The notes beneath the pieces are model-generated. The model was not told where the DNA came from and searched no databases. It saw only the letters and a list, made by a program, of their open reading frames with translations. A stretch of DNA of 64,000 nt, taken from assembly GCF_019222765.1 (NCBI RefSeq), contig NZ_CP078145.1, positions 5,332,001-5,396,000 on the forward strand. The letters run 5' to 3'. Both the position numbers and the translations under genes were made by a program. This document shows positions 61,501 through 64,000 of this stretch, in pieces; within the stretch, counting starts at the first letter, position 1; every line of letters starts with the position of its first letter. Origin of the DNA: Nocardia iowensis (GTDB lineage: Bacteria; Actinomycetota; Actinomycetes; Mycobacteriales; Mycobacteriaceae).

Positions 61501-61562
61501 GCCGCCGTGCGCGCGTTCTGCGCGGCGAGATCGACTGCCGCGCAGAACATCCGATAGTGCCG
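61500..61562 (+). repeat. Dispersed palindromic repeat, best full copy
   Basis: TGCCGCCGTGCGCGCGTTC, then TGCGCGGCGAGATCGACTGC, then CGCGCAGAACATCCGATAG and TGCCGA. Arms GTTCTGCGCGGC and GCCGCGCAGAAC are exact complements around GAGATCGACT. TGCCG brackets the unit on both sides. Confidence 0.8.
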
Positions 61563-61707
61563 AAGATCGTGTGTCTGCCGTCTTTCCGTCTGACCGCCAG
61601 ACAACGGTGAGCAAGCACGGCCGTAGATCCCCGCAGTAGCACCATGCAGCTGTCGGGGTCCCGGTAGTAATCGCGCGAAAACAACGACAATGGTTTGACC
61701 AGCAGAG

Positions 61708-62411
61708 ATGTCGGGTTTCCGGTTCGGGCTGCGGACGGGCTCGGTTAATGATCGGCTGGCTGCCGACGAGGCTGATCGGTTGTGTTGGAGGTCGGGTTTC
61801 GTGGCGACGGGTGTTCGCGGACCGCTCCTGACTCGCAAGCTGAATCTGGATCTGATCGCCGAGCACTACGACGACCTGCTGAGGTTGGCTGGATCGCTGA
61901 AGTTCGGGCACGCCACCGCGTCTCTGCTGGTGGGCAAGCTGTCCGCGTCGACTCGTCAGAACGCTTTGGCCTCGGCGTTGAAGGAATACGGCGCTATGCG
62001 CGCACGGTCTACGCCTGCCGGTATCTGACCGACCCGGACTATCGGCGCAAGATCCCCCCGCCAACTCAACAAGGGCGAGTCCATCCACGCGCTCAAACGT
62101 GGTCTCATCTACGCCCACGAAGGAGCCTTCCAGGCGCGGCATCTGGAAGCGCAGACCGAACAGGCGTGGTGCTTGACCCCTGGCCACGAACGCGGTGTTC
62201 GCGTGGTCGAGTGGGTATTACGGGCTGGCGGTCGATCAGATGCGCCGTCAAGGTCGCCCCATCGACGACGAGGTGCTGGCGCACATCTCCCCGGGCACAC
62301 AGCGAGAACATCAACTTCTTCGGCTCGATCGAGGTCGACATCGATGCCGAGTTGGCTCAGCTCGGCCCGACCGGCTACCGGCCGCTACGGGGCCGCGACA
62401 CATTGTTCTGA
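61708..62411 (+). pseudogene. Tn3-family transposase remnant, many frameshifts
   Basis: Pieces of the carboxy half of a Tn3 transposase appear in order in three frames: LLTRKLNLDLIAEHYDDLLR and GSLKFGHATASLLVGKLSAS; then YACRYLTDPDYRRKI; then FAWSSGYYGLAVDQMRRQGR and PIDDEVLAHISPGT; then SENINFFGSIEVDIDAELAQ and RGRDTLF with the stop at 62411. At least three frame changes make it inactive. No resolvase or 38-base end was found. Confidence 0.82.
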
Positions 62412-62483
62412 TCCAGCCAACGCCCGCCTGTCGAGGCCCGTCGAACATCGCGATGGCCGGGTACGGTCGGCTATGTTGCGACG

Positions 62484-64000
62484 GTGAAGAAGGTCGACTC
62501 GGACAGGCTGCGGGCCCTGCTTGCTGAACACTCGGTGACGCAGGAGTGGTGGAGGTTTCGCGGCGCAGCAGGCGAGGAGTTGCTGGACGACGTACGGATG
62601 CGGGCCACCGATGCCGATCCGAGGATCCGGCGACAGACGTGGGATGCGTTGGATCTGCTTGTCGATGACAGCAATCGAGACCCTTTTTATGGACTGCTGA
62701 TAGACGGCCTCACTTCAGAACAATTCCGGACGCTGCTGACCGACACCGATCCGGCGGTTCGCACGCGGGTGTGCTGGGTGGACACTCGCAATGCCCTTTA
62801 TAGGGTGCCGCGCGTCACGATGGCCCTGGAACTGCTGGCTGACGGGCGTTTCGATTATGCCTGGCCGGAATGCATCGAGGTGCTGCGCAGACCGATAGAA
62901 TTCAAACTTCTGGTCGGCGCGCTGGTGGATGCGCCGAGCGAAGGGTTGGGCGAGCGGCTGCTGGTCACGCTCGGACTGCCTGCCGCCACTCGTATGCCTG
63001 AGTTCTCGCCCCAACAGTCCTCTGCACCGATCGGCTGCACATTCTGGAAGTGGTGTGGCGAAGTCGTTGCCGCACACCGATGCAAACACCTCCCCGTTCT
63101 CCTCGCCCTACTGGGCAGTTCGTTCGAAATGGTCCGGTACCAGGCGATGCGGGAGCTGGAGGAATTCGGGACGGGCATCATCGACTCACTGCGGTTGGTA
63201 CGCCGGGACTCGGCTGCGCGGCGAGTAGCGCTGGTGATGCTTGCCGAATTCGGGTGGAATCACATTCCGGCGGAAGATCTGGTGATGCTTCGTCGGTTGA
63301 TCCGGATGAAGCAGCGAGGCGAGGCACCTGAATCGTTGTCCATGGGCATACTCGGCGGCGCGTGGTTTGCGCTGCCGACCACCGATCAGGCCGCGGTCCT
63401 GGACGCGCTCGATCTCACTGATCCGGTTCCCGCGACGATGCGTATGGGATTCGCGCTGTGGCAGGGGATAAAACCGGAGCGTATGCCCACCGACATGTGG
63501 ACGAGCCGGAAAGGCGATTTCTGGACCGAGAATTCACAGCTGTACGGGCACAGCCTCTGCCCTGAGGTATTCGTCACTCCCGTGCTGGACGGGTGGACCC
63601 TGGTCTTCTGCCGCAACGAGGCACTCGGCGGAATCACACCAGGCTCGACTTCGGCACAGAGCCGGTACGAGCTGTATCAGCGGATGGAGCAATTGAGCCA
63701 GCGGTTCGGGACCGCGCACTGGTACGAACAGTTCACCATCGACGACTATGCCGACACTACGTGGAGCCAATGGTGCATCGCCCAAGACGGCGAAATCCGC
63801 ATGCACTGTGTGTCTTCCGACGACGTCTATGTCTATCGGTGCGAGGAACACGATTCCATGGATTCACTCCCCGAGTTGAATGCTTGGATGGAGGCCAACG
63901 ACCGCGAACGTGAGCCGCGCCCGGCGCACGAGGACCACGATCGAGCAGCAGCGTATGCGGCCATGCTGCATCAGCGTAATGGGGACGATCGCTTGCCTCC
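62484..64000 (+). CDS. HEAT-repeat-like protein, carboxy end beyond the window
   Basis: GTG at 62484 opens a frame that stays open to the window end (505 complete codons). The first 300 residues are helical and repetitive (DADPRIRRQTWDALDLL; TDPAVRTRVCWVDTRNALYR; GSSFEMVRYQAMRELEEFG; RRDSAARRVALVMLAEFG), as in HEAT/Armadillo-like scaffolds. From about residue 340 a beta-rich domain follows (VFVTPVLDGWTLVFCRNEAL; FGTAHWYEQFTIDDYADTTW; YVYRCEEHDSM), similar in style to bacterial self-recognition or immunity-like domains. There is no signal peptide. The function is unknown. The start lies 72 bases after the Tn3 remnant. Confidence 0.7.
   Translation, partial: MKKVDSDRLRALLAEHSVTQEWWRFRGAAGEELLDDVRMRATDADPRIRRQTWDALDLLVDDSNRDPFYGLLIDGLTSEQFRTLLTDTDPAVRTRVCWVDTRNALYRVPRVTMALELLADGRFDYAWPECIEVLRRPIEFKLLVGALVDAPSEGLGERLLVTLGLPAATRMPEFSPQQSSAPIGCTFWKWCGEVVAAHRCKHLPVLLALLGSSFEMVRYQAMRELEEFGTGIIDSLRLVRRDSAARRVALVMLAEFGWNHIPAEDLVMLRRLIRMKQRGEAPESLSMGILGGAWFALPTTDQAAVLDALDLTDPVPATMRMGFALWQGIKPERMPTDMWTSRKGDFWTENSQLYGHSLCPEVFVTPVLDGWTLVFCRNEALGGITPGSTSAQSRYELYQRMEQLSQRFGTAHWYEQFTIDDYADTTWSQWCIAQDGEIRMHCVSSDDVYVYRCEEHDSMDSLPELNAWMEANDREREPRPAHEDHDRAAAYAAMLHQRNGDDRLP

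Larger units (their letters stand above)
61252..61707. other. Intergenic region with two tandem dispersed repeats
   Basis: No gene seen. Two units of the dispersed repeat lie head to tail at about 61455-61562. Confidence 0.5.

Noticed and set aside
1..64000. CRISPR array or phage integration sites
   Set aside because: The repeated sequences found are scattered single units, not regularly spaced direct repeats with spacers, and no cas, integrase or attachment-site duplication was seen.

Overview
The window is high-GC DNA with gene content typical of a mycolic-acid actinomycete. I infer Nocardia or a close relative. The grounds are an S-adenosyl methyltransferase of the PF04672 type beside a divergent XRE-TPR regulator, an ECF41-type sigma factor, a HelD-like RNA polymerase recycling factor, and many TetR, SDR and flavin monooxygenase genes. 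No rRNA, tRNA or CRISPR array was seen. The first gene (1-192) and the last (62484-64000) are cut by the window edges.

Layout. 1-1270: end of a membrane protein and a 222-residue membrane protein. 1965-5662: a minus-strand run of small, mostly unknown genes around the methyltransferase, with an XRE-TPR regulator divergent at 5868. 7128-9761: a 2H phosphoesterase, two small open frames and a decayed IS3-type element. 9876-13339: a heterodimeric ABC exporter with asymmetric ATPase halves. 13680-30645: regulators (AraC, HxlR, TetR) paired with redox enzymes (berberine-bridge-like oxidase, SDRs, F420-reductase-like protein, quinone oxidoreductase, DoxX), plus a CocE-type hydrolase operon, a lipoprotein and a decayed immunity-protein gene. 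30859-35565: ECF41 sigma factor, Tat-exported amidohydrolase, truncated ChbG/YdjC gene and a DAO-type flavoprotein. 35821-41921: three TetR- or FAD-linked gene sets and two GNAT acetyltransferases. 42115-50141: a WD40 membrane protein with a small membrane partner, an intact ISL3 element, a truncated YdcF-like gene, a TetR/monooxygenase pair and a broken IS701 element. 50134-57786: NTF2-like protein, further monooxygenase, quinone reductase and SDR genes with TetR and LysR regulators. 58251-64000: HelD-like protein, fragments, a decayed Tn3 transposase and a HEAT-repeat-like protein that runs off the end.

The dominant theme is the divergent regulator/redox-enzyme pair. At least eight such pairs are present, and most have a visible palindrome in the shared intergenic space (18264, 25249, 26781, 36510, 39411, 47059, 54177). 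This looks like a set of small, independent xenobiotic- or redox-sensing detoxification units rather than one pathway.

The second theme is decay and repeats. IS3, ISL3, IS701 and Tn3 remnants, a deletion scar near 33300 and several frameshifted genes are present. A dispersed palindromic repeat of about 60 bp occurs at least 17 times, mostly between genes. This repeat, and a separate terminator-bearing repeat whose hairpin loop is inverted between its two copies, are the best candidates for something undescribed.
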